Origin: Oscillospiraceae bacterium
Lineage (GTDB): Bacteria > Bacillota_A > Clostridia > Oscillospirales > Oscillospiraceae
NCBI GenBank assembly: GCA_017540945.1
Contig: JAFYAB010000075.1
Span: 1-18,267 of the forward strand
Direction: 5' to 3'
Length of the DNA stretch: 18,267 nucleotides
The position numbers and the translations under genes were made by a program. The notes beneath the pieces are model-generated. The model worked only from the letters and a program-made list of their open reading frames with translations, was not told where the DNA came from and did not search any database. Shown piece by piece: positions 6,274 to 12,948 of the stretch (positions are counted from its first letter, which is position 1; every line of letters starts with the position of its first letter).

Positions 6274-8532
6274 TTACGGGACCTTTACGCCGGGAGCGTT
6301 GTTCCGGAGAATCGGACCTTCGTTTTGAACGAGCTCGTTCTGCGGGGCCCGGTTCTCCGCAGCGCTTTGTGTCCGGGCAATCTGCTCCAGGGCGCGGCGC
6401 TCGTTGGAGGCCATGGATTCCCGCTCCTCGGCCGTGGTCGTCTGGCTCTCCGCCGCGTATGCGGAAATCTGCCGGGCCGCGTCGATCCGGTTCTTGATGT
6501 AGGAATCGTCCTCCGGCCGCTTGCCCTTGGCGCGCAGCTCCGCGGTTTTTTCATCGGCGTATTTCTCCGCGGCAGCCTGGATCTTCCGCATACTCTGCTT
6601 CATCTTGTCCATGTCGAAGCGGGTCACATACTGCTCCACCTGAGCCTTTGGGTCCTCGTCCCCCGCGGCGACCCGGGCTTTCATCTGCGCCATGCGCGCC
6701 TGCAGCTTTTTCTGCTGCTCGAGATAGTCCTTGACGGCGTTTTCCAGGTCCAGGTAGTTCTGGGAGGAGCTTCCGCGCCAGAAGCTGGTCCGGTCAGAGA
6801 GCAGCTTCTGCAGCTCCTTTGCCTTCAGGATCTGGCCCGTAACGCCCGCCTCGGTGGCGCGGTTCGCGGAGCCGATGACGGCGGGCTCTTTGCCGTCTTC
6901 GTTGGCCTCCTGCGCACGGCCCCCGACCGCGTTTGCAACGGTGCTGATCTCTTGGAAGTGGTTGTTCTTCTTGGTCAATGCCTTCATATCGACGCTTTCG
7001 AAGCCCTCCGCGTCCAACTCGCGGAGATAAGGAAATTCGATATCCTGCTTGTTCGGATCCAGTTTTTTGCGGCTGATCTCTATCATCTTTTGCAGAACGA
7101 ACAGACGTTTTCCGCAGGCGTCGATGGATTTCTCGTCGATCAGGCCCCGGAGAGAGAAGGCCAGCTCCGCCGGATTCAGCGCCAGGATCCGATCCGCGGT
7201 CTTTTTGCTGATCACGCCCATGTTTTTCGGCAGCGGCAACCGCCGATACTGCTCATGATCCCTTTGGGGGACGTAGGTGCCGAAGGAGCTGTCGTTGTCG
7301 ATGCCCTGGACGCCCACGAACTCATTGTCGTCGTTGACCTGATAGAAGAGATTGTAGCCGTGCCGATCCACGTTGCCGCAGACGTAATCCAACACCTGCA
7401 GATCCGCGACGCTTTCCATCGCCTTCGCGCTGTGCTTGAGCGCGCTGGCGCTGACGAAATGTCCCTTGCGGCCCGGATGCGCCGGATCGACGCCCTCGGC
7501 CATGGCCATGAAGGTCCCGTCGACGATCTTCCCGTCGGGGCCCTTGAGCTTCATCGGTCTGGCGTGGCAGACGACGTTCCCGATCCCCAGCATCTCGGCC
7601 ACGGTGCTCATGCCCGCGTTCTTTCGATCGACGCGGGTCTTTTCCTCCATGCCGATCTCGACGGTCTTGATGCTCACGTCGAAGGCGTTTTTCTTCATGC
7701 CCGCCGCCAGGGCCTTGAGGGCGTCCTTGCCGCAGGCGTTCTTCACCTCCTGCGGCGTCACGCCCCGAACCTTTGCGATCTCTTCGGCGATCCGGTCGAC
7801 GGACATATCGGTGTTCATGCTGTTCCTTTTGTTTTTTCTGCAGCTTTGCAGGAAAGCGTGTACCATCTCCGGCGCCGGGCTAACCGGGTGCGCCTCGTCC
7901 GGGTTTTGCGTATAGTAGGACTGATAGGCCTCCAAAAAGCCGCTGAGCAGGGCCGCGCCGGCCGGGCCCGCCTTTGCGGCGGCTCCGTTCAGAAGGCCGG
8001 TCATCATCCCCTTGGGGTCGAAGACGTCCGCCTTGGTAAACATACCGGGCATGGGCTTGCCGTCCGGCCCGATGATGGTCATGGGGAAGCGGCTGGACTG
8101 GGCCCCGCCGACGGATTTGATGACCTTGCTGCTCTGATCCATGACCGGGATGCGGGCCTCCTCCAGCACCGTGGGCAGAGATTTCAGCTCCCGTTCCGAT
8201 TTCGGATTGTAGCGCCGAAGGGCCGCGGTGTCGGCGGCCATCAGCTCGGAAACCTTCCGCACCTTGCTCCGAAGCTGCTGTTCCGCCGGGTCCTTGCTGT
8301 CCCTGGTGTTTTGAAGATAGACTTCCGCGAGCATTCCGGCCATTCGGTATTTCTTTGCAAGCGCTTCCATACGCCGGGCATCAAGCATTTTCCAGCCGTG
8401 CTCGTCCGGCTCCATCAGCGCCGCCATCTCCCGATCCAGTTCTCCCAGGGCCTTCAGATATTCCGCGTAATCCTTCGACGCGGAAACCCCCTGTTTGAGT
8501 TCTCCGTAGAGCTCCCTGATGCTGTCCGACAT
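6274..8532 (-). CDS. Putative kinase-fold protein (PI3K/PI4K/HipA-like signature) with helical C-terminal tail
   Basis: This 752-residue cytoplasmic protein has no signal peptide or membrane segment. Residues 1-125 are charged helices. Residues 135-170 (SVGGAQSSRFP, then IGPDGKPMPGMFTK) look like the strands of a kinase N-lobe, with Lys167 a possible ATP-contacting lysine. Residues 310-345 resemble the inter-lobe strand and linker. The strongest signal is LDYVCGNVDRHGYN (381-394), matching the D-R-H-x-x-N catalytic loop of PI3/4-kinase-like and related atypical kinases, followed at the expected distance by GIDNDSSFG (410-418), with Asp412 or Asp414 in the metal-binding (DFG) position. About 550-752 is Gln/Lys/Glu-rich and predicted helical or coiled-coil. 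It is first in the five-gene operon. Substrate is unknown. Alternatives are a HipA-type toxin kinase or a pseudokinase. Confidence 0.75.
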   Translation of the reverse strand: MSDSIRELYGELKQGVSASKDYAEYLKALGELDREMAALMEPDEHGWKMLDARRMEALAKKYRMAGMLAEVYLQNTRDSKDPAEQQLRSKVRKVSELMAADTAALRRYNPKSERELKSLPTVLEEARIPVMDQSSKVIKSVGGAQSSRFPMTIIGPDGKPMPGMFTKADVFDPKGMMTGLLNGAAAKAGPAGAALLSGFLEAYQSYYTQNPDEAHPVSPAPEMVHAFLQSCRKNKRNSMNTDMSVDRIAEEIAKVRGVTPQEVKNACGKDALKALAAGMKKNAFDVSIKTVEIGMEEKTRVDRKNAGMSTVAEMLGIGNVVCHARPMKLKGPDGKIVDGTFMAMAEGVDPAHPGRKGHFVSASALKHSAKAMESVADLQVLDYVCGNVDRHGYNLFYQVNDDNEFVGVQGIDNDSSFGTYVPQRDHEQYRRLPLPKNMGVISKKTADRILALNPAELAFSLRGLIDEKSIDACGKRLFVLQKMIEISRKKLDPNKQDIEFPYLRELDAEGFESVDMKALTKKNNHFQEISTVANAVGGRAQEANEDGKEPAVIGSANRATEAGVTGQILKAKELQKLLSDRTSFWRGSSSQNYLDLENAVKDYLEQQKKLQARMAQMKARVAAGDEDPKAQVEQYVTRFDMDKMKQSMRKIQAAAEKYADEKTAELRAKGKRPEDDSYIKNRIDAARQISAYAAESQTTTAEERESMASNERRALEQIARTQSAAENRAPQNELVQNEGPILRNNAPGVKVP

Positions 8533-8567
8533 CGTGTTTTCCCTCGTTTCTTTTTGATTTCAAGCTT

Positions 8568-8576
8568 ATTATAGCA
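8568..8576 (-). promoter_or_regulatory. Extended -10 promoter of the five-gene operon
   Basis: The minus strand reads TGCTATAAT, a perfect TATAAT with the TGn extension, 36 bp upstream of the ATG at 8532. No good -35 box is seen at 16-18 bp, as is common for extended -10 promoters. Confidence 0.6.
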
Positions 8577-8681
8577 CATCTTTCGTACAAAAACATTACA
8601 AAACAAACGAAATTTGAAATGCGTCAACCCCGGTTTCCGCTGTTGAACAGCAGCGGACGCACAAAAAGCGGCTTGCCCCCA

Positions 8682-8727
8682 AAACATACAAAAATCGGCT
8701 CGTCCGGGAGCAAACCCGGACGGGCCG
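8682..8727 (-). terminator. Intrinsic terminator of the sigma/anti-sigma operon
   Basis: The minus strand has a 13-bp stem (CGGCCCGTCCGGG / CCCGGACGAGCCG, one G-U pair) with a 6-nt loop, followed directly by ATTTTTGTATGTTTT. It lies 48 nt after the anti-sigma stop. A further small inverted repeat (TCCGCTG / CAGCGGA, 8636-8657) lies beyond it. The rest of 8577-8774 has no gene. Confidence 0.9.
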
Positions 8728-8774
8728 TTGGAAGGGTCGGGCAAAAGGCTGCCGCCGGATCTTTGCTCGCGTGC

Positions 8775-9404
8775 TCATTCGCCGAGCAGCGCAGAAACCA
8801 GCGCGCAGAGGGCTTGTTCAGAAATCGGCGCATCCAGCGCAAGGGAGCAGATATACGCGTCTTTCTGCCAGATCGCCAACAGGAATCCGTCGGATGTGCC
8901 CTTCAGCGTCACCGGAAGACCGAGCGCTTCGACGGTTTTCACCTGGGAATAGTCCTCATAGAGACCGGAGTTGTCCTCTTCTCCGAGAGACTTTCGGTAG
9001 CACAGCGTCTGATCGCCTCGCGTGGCGGACACCTCAGCGATGACGTTGTTGATATTGGTATAGGCGATCTCGTCAAAGGTCATCGGAAGAAGTCGGAAAT
9101 CCTCGACCGGGAAACCAACAGCTGCCGAAAGCGCCTCCGGACCGTCGCATTCCTCGATCACGAACCCCAACTGCGCATCCAAGCCGGTCGTCTCCGGCGT
9201 CGAAGGACGCGGCTGCTTTGGCCTCAGCGCGAGCGCGCCCAGCAGCACCACGGCGAAGGCCGCCGCGATCACCGCCCAGCGCCGCCAGCCGGGCAGCCGC
9301 CGTTCCGTCGCATCCACGCGCTGTACGGTTTCCAGAATGCGCGCTCTGGCGGCGTCGCCGAGGGTCAGCCGTTCCATCACTTCGTTATACTTCGCCAAAG
9401 TCAT
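8775..9404 (-). CDS. Probable anti-sigma factor with DUF4367-like outer domain
   Basis: This 209-residue protein has a cytoplasmic helical region (1-40, YNEVMERLTLGDAARARILETVQ), one membrane segment (about 42-60) and an outer domain (75-209). Its start lies inside the end of the ECF sigma gene (20-nt overlap), with AAGGAGG just before the ATG at 9404. That arrangement is typical of an anti-sigma factor coupled to its sigma factor. The outer domain carries a pattern (RKSLGEEDNSGLYEDYS, TVEALGLPVTLKGTSDG, LAIWQKDAYICSL) that aligns by eye with the C-terminal domain of the lipoprotein at 9994-11178 and with what I know of DUF4367. No HxxxCxxC zinc anti-sigma motif is present, so it would belong to a non-ZAS class. 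The anti-sigma role is inferred from topology and context. Confidence 0.82.
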   Translation of the reverse strand: MTLAKYNEVMERLTLGDAARARILETVQRVDATERRLPGWRRWAVIAAAFAVVLLGALALRPKQPRPSTPETTGLDAQLGFVIEECDGPEALSAAVGFPVEDFRLLPMTFDEIAYTNINNVIAEVSATRGDQTLCYRKSLGEEDNSGLYEDYSQVKTVEALGLPVTLKGTSDGFLLAIWQKDAYICSLALDAPISEQALCALVSALLGE

Positions 9405-9972
9405 ACGCCTCCTTCAAAACCGTTTTGAGCTGCGCCCTTGCCCGAGCGAGCTGGGAGCGAACCGTCGCCTCGCTTCTGCGAAGGATTCCTGCGATCTCCG
9501 CCGTCTGATACCCCTCCTGATAAAACAGGTGGATCACTTCGCGGTAAACCTCAGGAAGCTGCTTCACTGCCTCCCAGACAAAGGAGAGATCCTCGCGCTC
9601 CTCGGCGACCAACTCCTCGTTGAGTTCGTCCGCCGCGCGCACGCGGTTGTATTTGAGGCGGTTTTTTGCCAGATTGCCTGCCACGCGCAGACACCAGGCC
9701 TTTGCGTGTGTTTCGTCGCGGAACGCGGGCTGTTCCTTGAGATATTGCAGCAGCGTGTCCTGTACGACCTCCTCGGCATCCTCGCGGGTATGCAGATAGG
9801 AGTAGGCCAGCCGGAAGATGCTGTTGCCATAGACGGTCAGCAGGCGCTCAGCCTCTGCGTGGATCGCTGCGCGGGTCGGCACCGGTGTGACCGGCGCCGA
9901 AATGGACGCCGCCGCATGGAACAGGGCGGAGAAAACCCTTCGCATTTCAAAACGCTCCAAAGCCTGTTCCAT
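9385..9972 (-). CDS. ECF RNA polymerase sigma factor
   Basis: This 195-residue sigma-70 family protein of the extracytoplasmic function type has region 2 at about 36-106 (NSIFRLAYSYLHTREDAEEVVQDTLLQYLK, the -10 recognition helix) and region 4 at about 135-187 (LPEVYREVIHLFYQEGYQTAEIAGILRRSEATVRSQLARARAQL, the -35 helix-turn-helix). It has no region 1 or 3. The first 30 residues are an Ala/Pro-rich extension unusual for the family; an internal Met10 is an alternative start, but GGAGG sits 8 nt before the ATG at 9972. It follows the lipoprotein gene by 21 nt and overlaps the anti-sigma gene by 20 nt. Because the lipoprotein is upstream in the same unit, the sigma factor likely answers an envelope signal sensed outside. 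Confidence 0.95.
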   Translation of the reverse strand: MEQALERFEMRRVFSALFHAAASISAPVTPVPTRAAIHAEAERLLTVYGNSIFRLAYSYLHTREDAEEVVQDTLLQYLKEQPAFRDETHAKAWCLRVAGNLAKNRLKYNRVRAADELNEELVAEEREDLSFVWEAVKQLPEVYREVIHLFYQEGYQTAEIAGILRRSEATVRSQLARARAQLKTVLKEAYDFGEV

Positions 9973-9993
9973 CGGCGACGCCTCCGTCCTGTG

Positions 9994-11178
9994 TTATCTG
10001 ATCTGAGAAATCAGATCGGTCATAGCCTTGACCGTCATCGGCGCGTCCGGCATGACAGCATAAGTATAGCCGTTCTTCGTCCATTTTGCAAGATGGATTT
10101 TGCCGTTCTCGCCCTCCAGCGTCACCTCGTAATCTCCGATTTGCACGGTCTGCGACTCGCTGTAGACGTTGTAATCGCCGCTGATGTCGTCGCTGCCGGC
10201 GGCCTTGCGGACGAACAGCCGCTCGTCGCCGTTCAGGTAAATGACCTGGATCAGCTCGCCGTCCATGACCTGGATCACCTTTTCCGGATAAGCGTCAACG
10301 GCCTCGGGCACGGCAAAGTCAAAGCCCACCGCGGAGATCGCTTCCTTCAGGGTCGCGTAATCCACAAAGGGGTTGGGGATCTGCACGCTTGCGTTCTCCG
10401 CGTCCGGCAGGTCGACGATCTCGGTGATCTCGGCGCCGCCATCCAGATCCTCATACACATAAACCAGCGCATAGTCGGTCTCCGCTCCGGGGTAGACGCC
10501 GGTCGCTTCGCAGAGGAAGCACTTGTTATAGCCTGCAACCACCTGCAAACTCAGCAGCGCAACAGGCTGATAGCTGACGCCGGTCAGCTTCTCGACAGCT
10601 TTTTCAAACAGCGCTTTGTCCGCATCGGTCAGCTCAGGCGTGGTCGCCAGGCCCCAGCCGCCGTCCTCCGTGCCATAGGAGATCTGGGTCGGACATTCAA
10701 AGTCCCTGACCTCAGTGATTTCAACATTGCCTGCGAGATCCTCATACAGACAGACGATGGCCCAGGTCTCGACCGCGTTCGGAACCACCGGGGCGACCCG
10801 GCAGACCAGCGCGTGATTTACGCCCGCGACGACCTGACTGCCGAGATAGGCACAGGGCTCGATGCGAAGGCCGGCGTAGCCCTCAAGCGCCTTGTCCAGC
10901 AGCGCCTTGATGTCGTCCGTCAGCTCCACGGAGTCCGGACGGGTCCAGCCCCCGTCGAGATCTCCGCCGTCTGTCGTCTGCACAGGAGCTTCCTGCGGGT
11001 CGTCTGTCGTCTGCGCAGGAGCTTCCCGCGTGCCGTCTGTATTCTTCTGCGCAGGAGCTTCCCGCGTGCCGTCTGTATTCGGCTGCGCATTGGGCTTTGC
11101 GGGCTGGTTCGACGCGGCGCAGGCGACCAGACCGAGCGCCATTGTACCGGCAAGTAAAATCAACAGGATTTTTCTCAT
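9994..11178 (-). CDS. Lipoprotein with two cystatin-like QVVAG domains and a DUF4367-like domain
   Basis: This 394-residue protein has a signal peptide with lipobox LVAC (Cys20), a repetitive linker (34-77), and two homologous domains. Domain 1 (about 78-160) and domain 2 (about 175-256) share a layout: a W, ELTDxxKAL helix, then QVVAG (115-119 and 212-216), a Cys-containing strand and YEDLxGxxEITE. A helix followed by QVVAG is the hallmark of cystatin-like folds, where that loop enters a papain-type protease. Residues 270-394 form a third domain (FVRKAAGSDDISGDYNVYSE, EVTLEGENGK, AKWTKNGYTYAV) that resembles DUF4367 and the outer part of the neighbouring anti-sigma factor. The ATG at 11178 has AGAAGGA. 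It heads the operon with the sigma and anti-sigma genes. Protease inhibition is not shown; the fold may instead bind a ligand. Confidence 0.88.
   Translation of the reverse strand: MRKILLILLAGTMALGLVACAASNQPAKPNAQPNTDGTREAPAQKNTDGTREAPAQTTDDPQEAPVQTTDGGDLDGGWTRPDSVELTDDIKALLDKALEGYAGLRIEPCAYLGSQVVAGVNHALVCRVAPVVPNAVETWAIVCLYEDLAGNVEITEVRDFECPTQISYGTEDGGWGLATTPELTDADKALFEKAVEKLTGVSYQPVALLSLQVVAGYNKCFLCEATGVYPGAETDYALVYVYEDLDGGAEITEIVDLPDAENASVQIPNPFVDYATLKEAISAVGFDFAVPEAVDAYPEKVIQVMDGELIQVIYLNGDERLFVRKAAGSDDISGDYNVYSESQTVQIGDYEVTLEGENGKIHLAKWTKNGYTYAVMPDAPMTVKAMTDLISQIR
10978..11079 (-). repeat. Tandem coding repeat in the lipoprotein linker
   Basis: Three copies of a unit encode N-TDGTREAPAQ-like residues (34-67 of the lipoprotein). 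The first two copies are 36 nt apart and almost identical at DNA level; the third is diverged and offset by 33 nt. They form a flexible spacer between the lipid anchor and the folded domains and could vary in number by slippage. Confidence 0.8.
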
Positions 11179-11196
11179 GATATGTTCCTTCTTTCA

Positions 11197-11238
11197 TTTT
11201 TTCAGGGGGTTGTTTTTCCCCCTCACCCTGAAAACAAC
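11197..11238 (-). promoter_or_regulatory. Leader with two mutually exclusive hairpins
   Basis: In the minus-strand transcript just upstream of the lipoprotein ribosome site, TTTTCAGGG (11226-11234) can pair with CCCTGAAAA further on (with inner GGGGG/CCCCC). Alternatively GTTGTTTT (11231-11238) can pair with AAAACAAC (11209-11216). The two pairings share bases and cannot coexist. The first would lie about 10 nt from the ribosome site. A regulatory switch is possible but unproven. Confidence 0.4.
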
Positions 11239-11267
11239 TGAAGCGCGTGAAATGTTGCACAGGAGAT

Positions 11268-11296
11268 ATCATTTTTTGCATGTTTGCATTTGACAA
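11268..11296 (-). promoter_or_regulatory. Candidate promoter of the lipoprotein/sigma operon
   Basis: On the minus strand, TTGTCA (11291-11296) and AATGAT (11268-11273) are 17 bp apart. The -35 box is good and the -10 box mediocre. No clear ECF-type promoter is visible. Confidence 0.35.
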
Positions 11297-11354
11297 AGCG
11301 CTCTGAAAACCGGGCAGACCGCCCCGGACTTTTGACGCATGCGCGATAGGATAA

Positions 11355-11411
11355 AAACCAGACAAACCCGAGCCCTGAACGACTGGCCTTGGGTTCGGAC
11401 TTGTCTGGTTT
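11355..11411 (-). terminator. Strong intrinsic terminator beside the recombinase remnant
   Basis: AAACCAGACAA (11355-11365) pairs perfectly with TTGTCTGGTTT (11401-11411), extended inward by ACCCGAGCC / GGTTCGGAC with G-U pairs. On the minus strand the stem is followed by TTATCC directly after TTT, giving a short T-run. It would end transcripts from the recombinase and insulate the lipoprotein operon. Confidence 0.7.
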
Positions 11412-11461
11412 GGAAAAATTGTGCAAAAAAGATGCCGACTGTCAGCGCGGGAAAATGGGGA

Positions 11462-11496
11462 CCCCGCGCGAGCCCGGCACAGCGGCTCGCGTGGGG
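11462..11496. repeat. Inverted repeat in the element scar
   Basis: CCCCGCGCGAGCC (11462-11474) and GGCTCGCGTGGGG (11484-11496) form a 13-bp stem with one mismatch and a 9-nt loop. It belongs to a run of three hairpins between 11355 and 11558, in the 406-nt stretch without a supported gene (11179-11584). Confidence 0.7.
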
Positions 11497-11525
11497 AAGA
11501 GGAGGAGCAGCGGAGTACAGTCGAA

Positions 11526-11558
11526 GAAACGGCAGCCGCCAAAAGCGACTGCCGTTTC
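11526..11558. repeat. Inverted repeat next to the recombinase 3' end
   Basis: GAAACGGCAG (11526-11535) and CTGCCGTTTC (11549-11558) form a perfect 10-bp stem with a 13-nt loop. On the minus strand TTCG follows, so it might act as a weak terminator for the recombinase remnant. Confidence 0.65.
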
Positions 11559-11584
11559 TGAGCCGTACGGAGCTTGCTCCGACG

Positions 11585-12370
11585 TGGTGCACCAAGACTG
11601 GTAAAATCCGAACCGAGGTCTGCAGACTCGAGCTCCGCGAAAGTGATGGTTTTCGTGCCCTCCTGGTAGTTGAACACGAATTCCAGGTGATCCTCATAGA
11701 GATAGATCGTATTGATGAAGGTGTCGATCAAGCGGCGGCGGTGCTCCAGCTTCTTTATATCCAGTTTCCGCAGGCGGTGGAACCAGAACAGCACCTGATC
11801 CTGCGTCAAAGTGGGTCTTGCCATCTCCTCCCGCATGATCTGGACGGACAACCTGCTCTTCTCCTGTTCCAGGGCTTCCAGACGATCCTTGGTCGAGGGC
11901 GTCAGGATTCCCTGCTCAATGGCGCGGATCAGATTGTCGATTGCCTTCTGCGTATCCGCGTACTGCTTGTGAAGCAGAGGCAGCACGGAGTTTTCCGCGT
12001 TGAGCACATCCAGGGCTCTTTTGGCAATGAGTTCGATCAGCTCGTCGTCAAAGATGACCTTCCGGGTCAGCTCGATCGCCAGATTCTCGATCCACTCCTT
12101 GCGGACGCTCTTTTTGTCACAGCCGCGGTGGTGCTTGACGCTGACGCATTTATAATACCGATGCGTTCCGTTTCGGCCGGTTCCGCTCTCACCAGCCATG
12201 TAGCAGCGGCATTTGCCGCAGAACTGCTTTGTGGTCAGCAGATACTCGTCCTCTGCCTTATGCTTGGCAGGGGCTTTTTTGTTTGCCGCCATTCGCTCCT
12301 GTACCCGGTCGAACAAATCCTTGGGAACGATTGCGGGGATGCCGTCCGGCTGAACGATGTCCCGATACCG
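11585..12370 (-). pseudogene. Large serine recombinase, C-terminal fragment (catalytic domain lost)
   Basis: From about 12370 the minus-strand frame reads RYRDIVQPDGIPAIVPKDLF, then AEDEYLLTTKQFCGKC (recombinase zinc beta-ribbon; Cys pairs at CGKC and later YYKC / GCD). A long helical stretch (NAENSVLPLLHKQYADTQKAIDNLIRAIEQGIL, ALEQEKSRLSVQI) and RRLIDTFINTIYLYEDHLEFVFNYQEG follow. This is the C-terminal half of a large serine recombinase of the TndX/TnpX or phage-integrase type. The resolvase domain with the catalytic serine and the start of the recombinase domain are missing; upstream of 12370 the frame turns into unrelated sequence. The frame has no stop before 10883, where it runs through another gene; the real C-terminus is probably near 11585. 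It is a remnant of an integrative element and cannot catalyse recombination. Confidence 0.85.
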
Positions 12371-12686
12371 CTCCGAGCTGCAGCGCTTTGACGAGCTCCG
12401 TCCCGAGGCGGAAGCCCTCGATCCCCGCGCCTTCACCGCCGCCCGCCTCGCGATCTGTCCCGAAAAGGAGAAGGCTGCCTTTGACGAAATCCGCAAAGCC
12501 TTCCCCGGCAAGCTGCCGGTTTTCGCCCATAGCGAAACTGTCCACATCGTAGACCACGATCTGAATGAAAGCGGTTTGGAGAATCAGTTCCGCAAACAGC
12601 AAAAACAGCAGACGATGCTTCGCCAACCGCAGCCGCGGGCAAGCGGATCGAAGAAAAAGCAACAGGATTCACATGAATCGCTCTGA
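12371..12686 (+). pseudogene. Truncated 3' end of an unidentified plus-strand gene, probably from the same integrative element
   Basis: An open plus-strand frame starts at the breakpoint and encodes about 104 residues (SELQRFDELRPEAEALDPRA, later FPGKLPVFAHSETVHIVDHD, NESGLENQFRKQQKQQ) with a Lys/Gln-rich tail ending at a TGA at 12684. The composition and charged tail look like a natural C-terminus. The 5' part is absent and the ATG at 12357 lies in recombinase sequence, so it is not the original start. I cannot name the family; element-borne Clostridia proteins with similar tails exist, which is a weak recollection. The opposite strand is also open here but reads as antisense. Confidence 0.45.
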
Positions 12687-12948
12687 TTTGCATAAACAGC
12701 AACCGATGGAAAAGCCCAGCGCCGGGGCGGGTGCCTCGGCGCCGGGCGGAGGAGATGGGGAACTGCGGGACAACAAACATGAAAAGAAAAGGAGAAAAAG
12801 GAAAAAAGAGAGAGAAGGGGCAAAGAATACCCGGCAGGATCAGCGGTCGGCAGAATCTCTCCCCGGTTCCCCGGCGGGAAGCGCGATGCAAATGGATCGT
12901 GAACAGGATTCTGCAGATCCTGGAGCGTATTGGAAGTCGAATGCCGCG
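12687..12948. other. Gene-poor remnant with polypurine tract
   Basis: A plus-strand frame starting with the ATG at 12673 (MNRSDLHKQQPMEKPS) overlaps the truncated gene by 14 nt, as the next gene of an element operon would. It runs into low-complexity basic residues and then into fructokinase antisense, so I do not call it. Positions 12779-12825 are almost pure purine on the plus strand. No convincing terminator for fructokinase is visible. Confidence 0.4.

Noticed and set aside
6325..8574. A 749-codon open frame on the plus strand opposite the kinase-like gene
   Set aside because: It mirrors the minus-strand coding frame in GC-rich DNA. It has antisense-type composition, no ribosome site and no recognisable motif, while the minus-strand gene has operon context and a kinase signature.
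11230..11260. Possible ECF-type promoter (TGCAAC on the minus strand) for the sigma operon
   Set aside because: No CGTC-like -10 box lies at 15-17 bp, so autoregulation by the ECF factor could not be supported.
10883..11584. Extension of the recombinase frame on the minus strand down to 10883
   Set aside because: The frame stays open only because few stops occur in this GC-rich DNA. It crosses a terminator hairpin and runs out of frame through the lipoprotein gene, and recombinase similarity ends near 11585.
12258..12662. Minus-strand frame opposite the truncated element gene
   Set aside because: It is a mirror of the plus-strand frame and crosses the 12370 breakpoint into recombinase DNA in the wrong frame.
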